Source: Labilithrix luteola (GTDB lineage Bacteria > Myxococcota_A > Polyangia > Polyangiales > Polyangiaceae). Taken from it: DNA of 10,494 bases. The number at the start of each line of letters is the position of its first letter. Position 1 is the first letter of the stretch. This document shows, piece after piece, positions 1 to 7,501 of this stretch. The translations under genes and the position numbers were made by a program. The notes beneath the pieces are model-generated. The model ran no database searches. It was not told the DNA's origin and worked only from the letters and a program-made list of their open reading frames with translations. The DNA is taken from positions 1-10,494 of the forward strand of contig JAMFST010000352.1 in NCBI GenBank assembly GCA_026225435.1. The letters are read 5' to 3'.

Positions 1-1722
1 AATGGTATCACTGAGTACATTGACAAGGATGTGGAGGAGGCCAGACTGGCTGCCTCTCGTCCTCTGGAGGTCATCGAGGGTCCTCTGATGAAGGGAATGA
101 ATGTGGTGGGAGACTTGTTCGGCTCTGGCAAGATGTTCCTTCCTCAGGTGATCAAGTCTGCCCGTGTCATGAAGAAGGCAGTAGCCCACCTTACGCCGTA
201 TATGGAGGCCGAGAAGGTAGCGATGGCCGCGGCCGGCCAAGTGGTCAAGGCGCAGGGAAAAATCATACTCGCGACGGTCAAGGGCGACGTTCACGACATT
301 GGCAAGAACATCGTCGGCGTCGTCCTCGCCTGCAACAACTACGAGGTCATCGACATGGGCGTCATGGTCTCGTGCGAGAAGATCCTCGAGCGCGCCAGGG
401 CCGAGAAGGCGGATCTCATTGGCCTGAGTGGCCTCATCACCCCGTCACTCGACGAGATGACCCACGTGGCGCGCGAGATGGAGCGGCAAGGGTTCAAGCT
501 CCCGCTGCTCATCGGCGGGGCCACCACCAGCCGCGCGCACACGGCGGTGAAGATCGCGCCGCACTACAGCGAGCCGGTGGTCCACGTGCTCGACGCCAGC
601 CGCGCCGTGCCGGTGACGACCACCCTGCTCAGCGAGAAGAAGGCGGCCTTCGTCCAGGAGCACCGCGCCGACTACGAGCAGCTGCGGCGCATCCACGGCG
701 CCCCGCAGCGCAAGCTCGCGAGCCTCGACGAGGCGCGGGCGAACGCGCCCAAGATCGCCTGGCGCCCCGACGACGTCGCGCTCCCGGAGCACACCGGCGT
801 CCGCGTGGTCGACGACTTCCCGCTGGAGACGCTGCGCGAGTACATCGACTGGACTCCGTTCTTCCACACCTGGGAGCTCAAGGGGGTCTACCCGAAGATC
901 CTCGAGCACGAGAAATACGGGGAACAGGCGCGCACCATCTTCGCCGAGGCCAACGTGCTCCTCGACGAGATCATCGCCAGGAAGCTGCTGCGCGCGCGCG
1001 GCGTGTACGGCCTCTTCCCGGCCAACTCGGTGGGCGACGACGTGGAGCTCTATTTCGATGTGTCCCGCGCCGACGAGCGTGCGCGCTTCCACTTCCTGCG
1101 GCAGCAGCTGGAGAAGAAGGACAAGAACGAGCCGCACCGTAGCCTCGCGGACTTCGTCGCGCCGCGCAGCACCGGCCTGCCCGACCACCTCGGCGCCTTC
1201 GCCGTCAGCACCGGCTTTGGCCTCAAGGAGCTGTGCGACGGCTTCCGCGCCAAGCACGACGACTACAACGCGATCATGGCCGAGGCGCTGGCCGACCGCC
1301 TCGCCGAGGCCTTCGCCGAGTGCCTGCACGAGCGCGTGCGCAAGGAGTGGGGCTACGGCAAGAGCGAGACGTTCGTTCCCGCCGATCTGATCGCCGAAAA
1401 ATACCGCGGCATCCGCCCGGCGGCGGGCTACCCGGCGTGCCCGGATCACACCGAGAAGGGGACGCTGTGGGATCTCCTCGAGGTCGAGAAGAACACCGGG
1501 ATGCTCCTCACCGAGTCGTTCGCCATGTGGCCGGGCTCGAGCGTCAGTGGGCTGTACTTCGCCCATCCCGAGGCGCGCTACTTCACCCTCGGCAAGATCG
1601 AGCGCGACCAGGTGCACGACTACGCGCAGCGCAAGGGGATGACGGTGGACGAGGTGGAGCGCTGGCTGGGGCCGAACCTCAACTACGATCCGGTCGTTCA
1701 GGGCGGCTCGCGCGCGGCATGA
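1..1722 (+). CDS. metH: Cobalamin-dependent methionine synthase, C-terminal part (5' end outside window)
   Basis: This is the C-terminal half of the cytoplasmic enzyme that transfers the methyl group of 5-methyltetrahydrofolate to homocysteine through methylcobalamin. The frame is open from base 1, so the true start lies upstream; 573 residues are visible of a family usually about 1,200 long. In order they cover the helical cap of the B12 module ([14 protein letters not shown]), the B12-binding domain with the lower-ligand motif D-V-H-D-I-G (bases 286-303, axial His at 292-294), then [13 protein letters not shown] and LLIGGATTS, and from about base 800 the AdoMet-binding reactivation domain ([46 protein letters not shown]). 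The homocysteine and folate domains are outside the window. The stop overlaps the next gene's start (ATGA), suggesting co-translation. The first ~65 codons have lower GC3 and use CCT, TCT and AGA, unlike the rest, so the left edge could be chimeric. The family call is very secure. Confidence 0.97.
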   Translation, partial: NGITEYIDKDVEEARLAASRPLEVIEGPLMKGMNVVGDLFGSGKMFLPQVIKSARVMKKAVAHLTPYMEAEKVAMAAAGQVVKAQGKIILATVKGDVHDIGKNIVGVVLACNNYEVIDMGVMVSCEKILERARAEKADLIGLSGLITPSLDEMTHVAREMERQGFKLPLLIGGATTSRAHTAVKIAPHYSEPVVHVLDASRAVPVTTTLLSEKKAAFVQEHRADYEQLRRIHGAPQRKLASLDEARANAPKIAWRPDDVALPEHTGVRVVDDFPLETLREYIDWTPFFHTWELKGVYPKILEHEKYGEQARTIFAEANVLLDEIIARKLLRARGVYGLFPANSVGDDVELYFDVSRADERARFHFLRQQLEKKDKNEPHRSLADFVAPRSTGLPDHLGAFAVSTGFGLKELCDGFRAKHDDYNAIMAEALADRLAEAFAECLHERVRKEWGYGKSETFVPADLIAEKYRGIRPAAGYPACPDHTEKGTLWDLLEVEKNTGMLLTESFAMWPGSSVSGLYFAHPEARYFTLGKIERDQVHDYAQRKGMTVDEVERWLGPNLNYDPVVQGGSRAA

Positions 1723-2636
1723 GGGAGCTGCCGCCCACTCCGACGCTGCGCGCGTTCGAGGCGGCGGCGCGCCACTCCACGTTCACCGCGGCCGCGGCGG
1801 AGCTGCACGTCACCCAGAGCGCCATCAGCCACCAGATCCAGCACCTGGAGGAGCTCTGGGGGATGAAGCTGTTCCAGCGCGGGCGCTCGTTGAAGCTGAC
1901 GCCCGCCGGGGACGCGCTCGCGCCGATCATCCGCCAGTTCCTCGTGAGCCTCGAGGCGACCTTGACGGGGCTGGAGCTACGGCGGGAGCGTCACCCGCTG
2001 CGCGTCAGTCTCACGCAGTCCTTCGCCACCCGCTGGATGCTCCCGCGCCTGCCGGATCTCGAGGCCTCCTGCCCCGATATCCAGCTGTGGATCGAGACCA
2101 CCAGCCGCCCGATCACCTTCCGGCGCGAGGACGCGGACATCGCCGTGCGGCTGGGCAACGGGCACTACCCGGGGCTGCACTCCGAGCTGCTCCTGCGCGA
2201 GTACATGTTCCCGGTCGCCCGCCCCGAGCTGATCGCTCGGCTGGGAATGCCGAAGATCCCGGCGGACCTCCTGCGCTATCCGCTCCTCTTCCGCGCGGGG
2301 CCGGAGCTGGCGCCCAAGTGGGAGTACTGGTTCGAGCGCGCAGGGGTGGAGGTGTCGCTCGCGCTCTCGCATTCGAGCGTGCACTACCCCGACACCAGCA
2401 TGACCATCGAGGCGGCCATCGCGGGCTACGGCGTCGCGCTGGTGCGCAGCGGGCATGTCGAGACCGAGCTGGCGGACGGGCGTCTCGTGCGCCTGCTCGA
2501 CGTGCGCCAGCCATCGCCTCTCGCGTACTATTTCGTGTGCCCCAAGGGGCGCGAGCGCTTGCCGGCGATCGCCGACTTCAAGCGCTGGCTCGTCGCGCAG
2601 GCGCAGCGCGCGCAGGCCGTCTACGACGGCTCGTAG
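1719..2636 (+). CDS. LysR-family transcriptional regulator, GcvA-like
   Basis: This 305-residue DNA-binding regulator has the usual LysR length. Residues about 3-62 form the winged helix-turn-helix: [20 protein letters not shown], then [15 protein letters not shown], then [14 protein letters not shown]. Residues about 90-295 form the periplasmic-binding-like effector domain, with landmarks typical of the GcvA/AmpR branch ([47 protein letters not shown]). The ATG lies within the metH stop (ATGA), so translation is probably coupled; no strong Shine-Dalgarno is visible, which fits coupling. In E. coli, GcvA controls the glycine cleavage system, a source of one-carbon units that MetH ultimately uses. 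A one-carbon role here is therefore attractive, but it is inference from position. It does not look like MetR, the usual LysR regulator of methionine synthase. It could equally control the MFS gene downstream. Effector unknown. Confidence 0.93.
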   Translation: MRELPPTPTLRAFEAAARHSTFTAAAAELHVTQSAISHQIQHLEELWGMKLFQRGRSLKLTPAGDALAPIIRQFLVSLEATLTGLELRRERHPLRVSLTQSFATRWMLPRLPDLEASCPDIQLWIETTSRPITFRREDADIAVRLGNGHYPGLHSELLLREYMFPVARPELIARLGMPKIPADLLRYPLLFRAGPELAPKWEYWFERAGVEVSLALSHSSVHYPDTSMTIEAAIAGYGVALVRSGHVETELADGRLVRLLDVRQPSPLAYYFVCPKGRERLPAIADFKRWLVAQAQRAQAVYDGS

Positions 2637-2669
2637 CGAGATCTCGGTCGGCGGGAAGCGCGGTGTGGT

Positions 2670-2689
2670 GCATGAGCGTTCGCTCATGC
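2670..2689. promoter_or_regulatory. Perfect palindrome upstream of the MFS gene (candidate operator)
   Basis: Two 9-bp arms, GCATGAGCG and CGCTCATGC, are separated by TT. A further half-copy, GCATGAG, follows at 2692-2698. The element sits in the spacer between the LysR gene and the MFS exporter, about 55 bp before the preferred exporter start. Perfect short-spaced dyads with an extra half-site are typical of repressor or LysR operators, and the neighbouring regulator is an obvious candidate binder. A simple hairpin ending the metH-lysR transcript is an alternative, but no T-run follows it. The structure is certain; its function is inferred. Confidence 0.45.
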
Positions 2690-2744
2690 TGGCATGAGGA
2701 TCCTTCGTTTGAAGAGCCGCGCCGCCGCGCGTACGCACAGCCCC

Positions 2745-3923
2745 ATGAGCACGACGACCCGACGGCGCGATCTCGCGGGCGCCTGCCTCGCGCACATGCT
2801 GCACGACGGGTACACGGATCAATTGTACGCGCTCCTGCCGCTCTGGCAGGCGGAGCTGGGGCTCTCCTACGCCGGGCTGGCGATGGTCCGCGTCCTCTAT
2901 TACGGCACCATGGGCGCGCTGCAGATCCCCGGCGACAAGGCGCTGGGAAGGCGGGTGAGCGCGCGCACCGCGCTGGTGCTGGCGACCTTCCTCGCCGCGC
3001 TGGGGTACCTGGTCGTCGCGCTGCCGGGGGGCATGGCCTTCATGTGTGTCGGCCTCGTGGTCGCCGGCATCGGGTCGAGCACGCAGCATCCGCGCGCCTC
3101 GCTCCTCGTGACCAGCGCGTACGGGCGGGAGTCGCGCGGTCCGCTCGGCATCTACAACTTCGCCGGCGACCTCGGGAAGGCGGCGCTCCCCGCCCTCGTC
3201 TCGCTGCTCCTGCCCGTGCTCGCGTGGCGCTCGGTCGTCGCGTTGACGGCGCTCGTCGGCCTCGTGGTCGCCCTCCTGCTGCTGCTGGTGGTGCCTCGTC
3301 GTCAGCCGGCAGCGCGGGCCGTCGTCGAGACGCCGGCGGCGGAGCCCGGGCACGGCGATCGCAGGGGCTTCCGCCTGCTGCTCACCATCGGCGCGCTCGA
3401 TACCGCTCCGCGCATGGGGTACCTGCTGTTCCTCCCGTTTCTCCTCCACGCGCGCGGGGGGACGGACAAGACCGTCGGTCTCGGGCTCGCCTTGCTCTTC
3501 CTCGGCGGCGCGCTCGGCAAGGCGGTCTGCGGCTGGCTCGGAGAGCGCCTCGGCGTTGCGCTGACGGTGGTGGTCACCGAGGCCGCGACGGCGCTCCTCA
3601 TGATGGCCACCATCGTCCTGTCGCTCGGGCCGATGCTCGTCGTGCTCCCGCTGCTCGGGATCGTGCTCAACGGCACGTCCTCGGTCCTCTACGGCACCGT
3701 GCCGGACCTCGCGCCCGGCGGCGACACGGGCCGCGCCTTCGCGATGTTCTACACGGGGGTCATCGTGACGGGCGGAGTCGCGCCCATCGTCTACGGGGTA
3801 CTGGCCGACCATGCCTCGCGCGCCGTCGGCATCTCCGCGTCGGCGCTCACCGCCTTGGCGATCATCCCGCTGGTCCTGGCGCTGCGTCCGTCACTGGTCC
3901 GTTCAAAACTGACAATAGGCTGA
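2745..3923 (+). CDS. MFS transporter, fosmidomycin-resistance (Fsr)-like exporter
   Basis: This is an inner-membrane major facilitator, 392 residues from this start, with two hydrophobic halves joined by a polar loop at about residues 184-208. Fsr-like landmarks are the first-helix motif AHMLHDG (16-22), GIGSSTQHP (108-116, matching the GTGSSVFHP of Fsr), YNFAGDLGKAALPAL in the middle of the N-half, a degenerate motif A (GKAVCGWLGERLG) after helix 8, and VPDLAPGG...VYGVLADH near the end. Such proteins export small hydrophilic drugs or metabolites by proton antiport; the substrate here is unknown. The start is uncertain. An in-frame ATG at 2694 would add 17 residues, but that stretch has unfavoured codons and abuts the palindrome at 2670-2689, so the second ATG is preferred. 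Neither has a visible Shine-Dalgarno. The next gene begins 46 bp downstream. Confidence 0.88.
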   Translation: MSTTTRRRDLAGACLAHMLHDGYTDQLYALLPLWQAELGLSYAGLAMVRVLYYGTMGALQIPGDKALGRRVSARTALVLATFLAALGYLVVALPGGMAFMCVGLVVAGIGSSTQHPRASLLVTSAYGRESRGPLGIYNFAGDLGKAALPALVSLLLPVLAWRSVVALTALVGLVVALLLLLVVPRRQPAARAVVETPAAEPGHGDRRGFRLLLTIGALDTAPRMGYLLFLPFLLHARGGTDKTVGLGLALLFLGGALGKAVCGWLGERLGVALTVVVTEAATALLMMATIVLSLGPMLVVLPLLGIVLNGTSSVLYGTVPDLAPGGDTGRAFAMFYTGVIVTGGVAPIVYGVLADHASRAVGISASALTALAIIPLVLALRPSLVRSKLTIG

Positions 3924-3969
3924 CACTTGCTCCAGGTAGACCTTCTGTCGTCAACGAACGGAGGCCGAG

Positions 3970-4695
3970 ATGAGCGCTGTGAACCTGGTGGTGTGCGAGC
4001 TGCAAGAGACGAAGATCCCCGGGGTGGAGAGCTTCTCCCCCTTCTGCACCAAGGTGCGGATGGCGCTGAAGGCGGCGCGCTTGCCGTTCACCTCGCGCCG
4101 CGCGGGCAATCCCGGCGCCTTTCGCCGGCTCAATCCGTCGGGGCAGGTGCCCGTGTTGCTGGTGGATGGCGACGCGGTGTCCGACTCGACCCGCATCGTC
4201 TCGCGCATCGAGCAGCTGGCGCCCGGGCGGATCGACCGCGGGCTCGATGCGCGCGGCCGGGCCGAGTCGCTGCTCTGGGAGGAGATGGCCGACACGGTGC
4301 TCAACGGCTTCCTCGTGGCGTCGCGCTGGGACGACGACGCGAACTGGCCGGCCGTGGAGAAGGGCTACTTCGGAGCGATGCCGGCGCCGCTGCGCTGGTT
4401 CGTGCCGCGGATGGCTCGCAAACGGGTCCGTGCGGCACTGCAGGCGCGCGACGTCACCCGCCAGGGGCCCGAGGTGCTGTGGCGGCGCTTCGACGAGACG
4501 CTCGACGCTCTCGAGCAGCGTGCTCCGCGCGAAGGGCTGTGGCTCGGCGCGGAGGTGTCGCGCGCGGATCTGGCCATCAGCGCGCAGCTCGCGTCGCTGT
4601 GCACGCCGCTGACGCCGTGGCAGGCAGAGCGGGTCCGTTCCCATCCGACCCTCGCCGCGTATCTGCAGCGCGCGACCGCGGTTTGTGCGCACTGA
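3970..4695 (+). CDS. Glutathione S-transferase family protein
   Basis: This 241-residue cytosolic protein has a GST layout. A thioredoxin-like N-terminal domain spans about residues 5-85 and an all-helical C-terminal domain about 100-235. S23-P-F-C26 followed by KVRMALKAARLPF takes the place of the CPFC-type active site of omega/glutaredoxin-like GSTs. The cis-proline is P61 in QVPVLL, and D72-S73 is the expected glutathione gamma-glutamyl contact. ADLAISAQLASL near residue 200 is the typical GST C-domain capping region. GGAGG-like GGAGG at 3960-3964 lies 5 bases before ATG and fixes the start. Cys26 suggests thiol transferase or glutathione-conjugate reduction chemistry rather than classic conjugation. 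The upstream exporter could share a detoxification role, but that rests only on adjacency. The substrate is unknown. Confidence 0.87.
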   Translation: MSAVNLVVCELQETKIPGVESFSPFCTKVRMALKAARLPFTSRRAGNPGAFRRLNPSGQVPVLLVDGDAVSDSTRIVSRIEQLAPGRIDRGLDARGRAESLLWEEMADTVLNGFLVASRWDDDANWPAVEKGYFGAMPAPLRWFVPRMARKRVRAALQARDVTRQGPEVLWRRFDETLDALEQRAPREGLWLGAEVSRADLAISAQLASLCTPLTPWQAERVRSHPTLAAYLQRATAVCAH

Positions 4696-4704
4696 GCGGG
4701 TGAG

Positions 4705-4751
4705 ACGCAACCTGTGGTTGACGACCGTGCGGGGGCCACCATAGGTTGTGC
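4705..4751. promoter_or_regulatory. Paired inverted-repeat boxes, candidate NrdR operator
   Basis: CAACCTGTGGT (4708-4718) and ACCATAGGTTG (4738-4748) form an 11-bp inverted repeat with one mismatch, and the first is itself a dyad (CAACC-TGT-GGTTG, 4708-4720). Set against the NrdR box consensus as remembered (acaCwATATaTwGtgt), 4736-4751 agrees at about 11 of 16 positions and 4705-4720 at about 9. The two 16-mers are 31 bp apart start to start, which is the paired three-helical-turn spacing NrdR uses. They overlap the -35 and -10 elements of the predicted ribonucleotide reductase promoter, where a repressor would act. NrdR represses RNR operons widely. The AT core is weak, so another dimeric regulator is possible. 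Confidence 0.4.
4718..4747 (+). promoter_or_regulatory. Predicted sigma70 promoter of the riboswitch-nrdAB transcript
   Basis: A -35-like TTGACG at 4718-4723 is followed, 18 bases on, by TAGGTT at 4742-4747, which keeps the key T, A and final T of a -10 element. Transcription would start at about 4753-4755, almost exactly at the base of the riboswitch P1 helix (4752). That coincidence supports the call. The match to consensus is modest and other sigma factors are possible. Confidence 0.45.
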
Positions 4752-4960
4752 CCCGTGTTGGTGCCCGCGGCTTCGGCCAACGGCTCAAAAGGGAACCCGG
4801 CGCGATTCCGGGGCTGCCCCGCAGCGGTAATCGAGAGCGAAATCCACGTAGCGCACTGACCTCCGTTCGAGGATCGGGAAGCGGTGGAGAGTAGGAACCC
4901 GGCCAGTCTCGAGGCCGGAAAGCTCGCGAGCCCGAAGACCTGCCAGCATGGAAACGCGGG
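4752..4960 (+). promoter_or_regulatory. Cobalamin (B12) riboswitch controlling nrdAB
   Basis: This is an adenosylcobalamin-sensing aptamer in the leader of the ribonucleotide reductase operon. The conserved elements appear in the correct order: GGTGCC (4760-4765), AAAAGGGAA (4787-4795), ATTCC-GGGG-CTGCCCCGC with a following GGTAA (4805-4830), CACTG (4855-4859), GGGAAG (4876-4881), AGTAGG (4890-4895) and the B12 box GAGCCCGAAGACCTGCCA (4928-4945). P1 can close as an 8-bp helix, CCCGTGTT (4752-4759) with AACGCGGG (4953-4960), including one G-U pair. A variable stem CCGGCC/GGCCGG sits just before the B12 box. Riboswitches of this class normally switch expression off when cobalamin binds. Placement ahead of a B12-independent RNR matches the scheme known from Streptomyces nrdABS. 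Identification is very secure; the exact ends are approximate. Confidence 0.96.
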
Positions 4961-5054
4961 AGACATCCGCGCTTCGTTCGACGCAACCACTCGAGGGGGT
5001 GGGGGCCCGTTCGTAGACCGCAAGCGGCCTGGCGCCGCTCGCACTCGCCGGAGG
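4955..5054 (+). other. Riboswitch expression platform with competing hairpins before nrdA
   Basis: The 3' strand of riboswitch P1 (CGCGG, 4955-4959) can instead pair with CCGCG at 4967-4971, giving a hairpin that cannot coexist with P1. Downstream, 5020-5028 pairs with 5034-5042 (nine positions, one mismatch, loop CTGGC), ending 7 bases before the Shine-Dalgarno GGAGG (5050-5054). No U-run follows either hairpin, so control of translation initiation looks more likely than Rho-independent termination. CGGAGG (5049-5054) is also complementary to CCTCCG within the aptamer (4860-4865), and GGTTCCC (5053-5059) to the conserved GGGAACC (4791-4797). Both are possible sequestering contacts. All pairings were found by eye without energy calculation. 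Confidence 0.4.
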
Positions 5055-5059
5055 TTCCC

Positions 5060-7501
5060 ATGAACGAGATCACCGCGGGCAACGGCGTGGCGCCGTCGCT
5101 CCCCAGGAACAGTGCCACCACGGGCGAGGCGCGCCCGCAGTCGACCATGCGCATCACCAAGCGCAACGGCGACTCGGAGGCGGTCGACGTGAACAAGATC
5201 GTGCGCGCCGTGAACCGCTGCTGCCTGGGGCTCGCGTCCGTCGACACCTTGCGCGTCGCGACCAAGACGATCAGCGGCCTGTATGACGGCGCGACGACCC
5301 GCGAGCTCGATCAGCTGTCGATCCAGACCGCCGCGGCGCTCATCGCCGACGAGCCGCAGTACGCCAAGCTGGCCGCGCGCTTGCTGGCCACCTACGTCGA
5401 CAAGGAGGTCCGCAACCAGGGGATCCATGCCTTCTCGCAGTCGATCACGACGGCGCAGAAGGTCGGCCTGGTCGGCTCGCGCCTCGGCGATTTCGTGGCG
5501 AAGAACGCGCGCAAGCTGAACGACGCCATCGTCCCCGAGCGCGATCACGAGCTCGAGTACTTCGGTCTGCGCACGGTCTACGACCGCTACCTCCTCAAGC
5601 ACCCGAAGACGCGGCTGGTCATCGAGACGCCGCAGCAGTTCTTCCTCCGCATCGCCTGCGCGCTCTCCGAGACGGTGGCCGACGCCCTCGAGCTGTACCG
5701 CCAGTTCTCGCGGCTGGAGTACCTCCCCAGCTCGCCGACGATGTTCAACGCCGGGACCAAGCACGAGCAGCTCTCCAGCTGCTTCCTCCTCGACTCACCG
5801 GACGATCACCTCGAGAACATCTACCAGCGCTACACCGACGTCGCGCTGCTCTCGAAGTTCTCCGGCGGCATCGGGCTCGCGTACCACCGCGTGCGCTCGC
5901 GCGGCTCGCTCATCGAGAGCACCAACGGGCTCTCCAGCGGCATCGTCCCGTGGCTCAAGACGCTCGACGCCTCGGTCGCCGCCGTGAATCAGGGGGGCAA
6001 GCGGAAGGGGGCTTGCTGCGTCTACCTCGAGCCCTGGCACGCCGACATCGAGGAGTTCCTCGAGCTGCGCGACAACACGGGCGACGACGCCAAGCGCGCG
6101 CACAACCTGAACCTCGCCAACTGGGTCTGCGACCTGTTCATGAAGCGGGTCGAGGCGGACGGCGAGTGGTCGCTCTTCGATCCCCGCCGCGTGCCCGAGC
6201 TGCCGGATCTGTACGGCGACGAGTTCGAGGCGCGCTACGTCGAGGCGGAGCAGGCCGGCCTGGCCGCCAAGACCATGAAGGCCCGCGATCTCTACGCGCG
6301 GATGATGCGCACGCTCGCCCAGACCGGCAACGGCTGGATGACCTTCAAGGACAAGTCGAACAAGGCCTGCAACCAGACGGCGCTCCCCGGCCGCGTGGTG
6401 CACCTGTCGAACCTGTGCACCGAGATCCTCGAGGTCACCTCGAAGAAGGAGTCGGCGGTCTGCAACCTCGGCTCGATCAACCTCGGGCGGCACACGGTGA
6501 CCGGCGCGACCGATGCCGGGCGCGTCACCTTCGACTTCGCCAAGCTCGCCGCCACGGTGCGCACGGCGGTGCGGCAGCTCGATCGGGTGATCGATCTCAA
6601 CTTCTATCCCATCCCCTCCACCAAGGCGTCGAACCTCCGCTGGCGTCCCGTGGGGCTCGGGTTGATGGGGTTGCAGGACGTGTTCTTCCAGATGCGTCTG
6701 CCGTTCGACTCGGAGAAGGCGCGCGAGCTGTCGCGGCAGATCTCCGAGGAGATCTACTTCCACGCGCTCGGCACCTCGGTCGATCTCGCGGTGGAAAAAG
6801 GCGCGCACCCGTCGTTCTCCGAGACGCGGGCGGCGCGCGGGGAGCTGCAGTTCGACGCCTGGGGCGTGCAGCCCGAGGATCTCGCGCGCTGGGAGATACT
6901 GCGCATGCGCGTCCGCGAGCACGGCCTGCGCAACTCGCTCCTGGTGGCCATCGCCCCGACGGCGACCATCGCCTCGATCGCCGGTTGCTACGAGTGCATC
7001 GAGCCGCAGGCCTCCAACCTGTTCAAGCGCGAGACGCTCTCCGGCGACTTCCTGCAGATGAACCGGTACCTGGTCGACGAGCTGAAGACGCTCGGTCTGT
7101 GGAACGACGACACCCGCGCGCGCCTCAAGCTGGCCGAGGGCTCGGTGCAGAGCCTCCCCGGTCTGCCGGCGGCGACCAAGGAGGTCTACCGGACCAGCTG
7201 GGAGATCCCCATGCGCTCGCTCATCGACATGGCCGCGGACCGCGGCGCCTTCCTCGACCAGAGCCAGTCGCTCAACCTCTTCATCGAGAGCCAGAGCATC
7301 GGGCAGCTCTCCAGTATGTACTTTTATGCGTGGAAGAAGGGGCTGAAGACGACCTACTACCTGCGCTCGCGCCCGGCGACGCGCATCGCCAAGGCGACCG
7401 TCGAAGAACCGACGAAGAAGCGGACCACTCCGGACGCCGCGGCCATCGCAGCCGTCGCGTGTAGCCTCGAGAACCCCGAGAGCTGCGAGGCCTGCCAGTG
7501 A
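5060..7501 (+). CDS. nrdA: Class I ribonucleoside-diphosphate reductase, large (alpha) subunit
   Basis: This is the catalytic subunit that reduces ribonucleoside diphosphates to deoxyribonucleotides, working with the radical-bearing beta subunit encoded next. The 813 residues comprise a 29-residue polar extension, an ATP-cone allosteric domain (about 30-118, beginning MRITKRNGDSEAVDVNKI) and the ten-stranded barrel. Catalytic residues are all present: redox pair C241 (SSCF) and C468 (CNLGSINL), N451-x-C453-x-E455 (SNLCTEI, with C453 the thiyl radical site), the radical-transfer tyrosines Y766-Y767 (TTYYLR), and a mobile C-terminal pair C809/C812 (CEAC). The N-terminal cone implies dATP feedback inhibition. 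GGAGG 5 bases before ATG supports the start. The gene lies directly behind the B12 riboswitch, so it should be expressed mainly when cobalamin is scarce. Its stop overlaps the nrdB start (GTGA). It is longer than E. coli NrdA (761) chiefly because of the extension and tail. Confidence 0.97.
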   Translation: MNEITAGNGVAPSLPRNSATTGEARPQSTMRITKRNGDSEAVDVNKIVRAVNRCCLGLASVDTLRVATKTISGLYDGATTRELDQLSIQTAAALIADEPQYAKLAARLLATYVDKEVRNQGIHAFSQSITTAQKVGLVGSRLGDFVAKNARKLNDAIVPERDHELEYFGLRTVYDRYLLKHPKTRLVIETPQQFFLRIACALSETVADALELYRQFSRLEYLPSSPTMFNAGTKHEQLSSCFLLDSPDDHLENIYQRYTDVALLSKFSGGIGLAYHRVRSRGSLIESTNGLSSGIVPWLKTLDASVAAVNQGGKRKGACCVYLEPWHADIEEFLELRDNTGDDAKRAHNLNLANWVCDLFMKRVEADGEWSLFDPRRVPELPDLYGDEFEARYVEAEQAGLAAKTMKARDLYARMMRTLAQTGNGWMTFKDKSNKACNQTALPGRVVHLSNLCTEILEVTSKKESAVCNLGSINLGRHTVTGATDAGRVTFDFAKLAATVRTAVRQLDRVIDLNFYPIPSTKASNLRWRPVGLGLMGLQDVFFQMRLPFDSEKARELSRQISEEIYFHALGTSVDLAVEKGAHPSFSETRAARGELQFDAWGVQPEDLARWEILRMRVREHGLRNSLLVAIAPTATIASIAGCYECIEPQASNLFKRETLSGDFLQMNRYLVDELKTLGLWNDDTRARLKLAEGSVQSLPGLPAATKEVYRTSWEIPMRSLIDMAADRGAFLDQSQSLNLFIESQSIGQLSSMYFYAWKKGLKTTYYLRSRPATRIAKATVEEPTKKRTTPDAAAIAAVACSLENPESCEACQ

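Noticed and set aside
445..1617. Long minus-strand frame opposite metH
   Set aside because: It mirrors metH codons, has no family resemblance, and the + strand gene has complete domain evidence.
1977..3812. Very long minus-strand open frame across lysR and the MFS gene
   Set aside because: It is Arg/Glu/His-rich low-complexity sequence with no recognisable domain, antisense to two well-supported genes. Such shadows are expected at this GC content.
4696..5059. tRNA or small RNA gene in the long intergenic gap
   Set aside because: No tRNA cloverleaf or CCA end is seen. The conserved motifs are fully explained by the cobalamin riboswitch.
5950..7464. Alternative + strand frame inside nrdA
   Set aside because: It is an Arg/Ala-rich out-of-frame reading, while the nrdA frame carries every catalytic residue.
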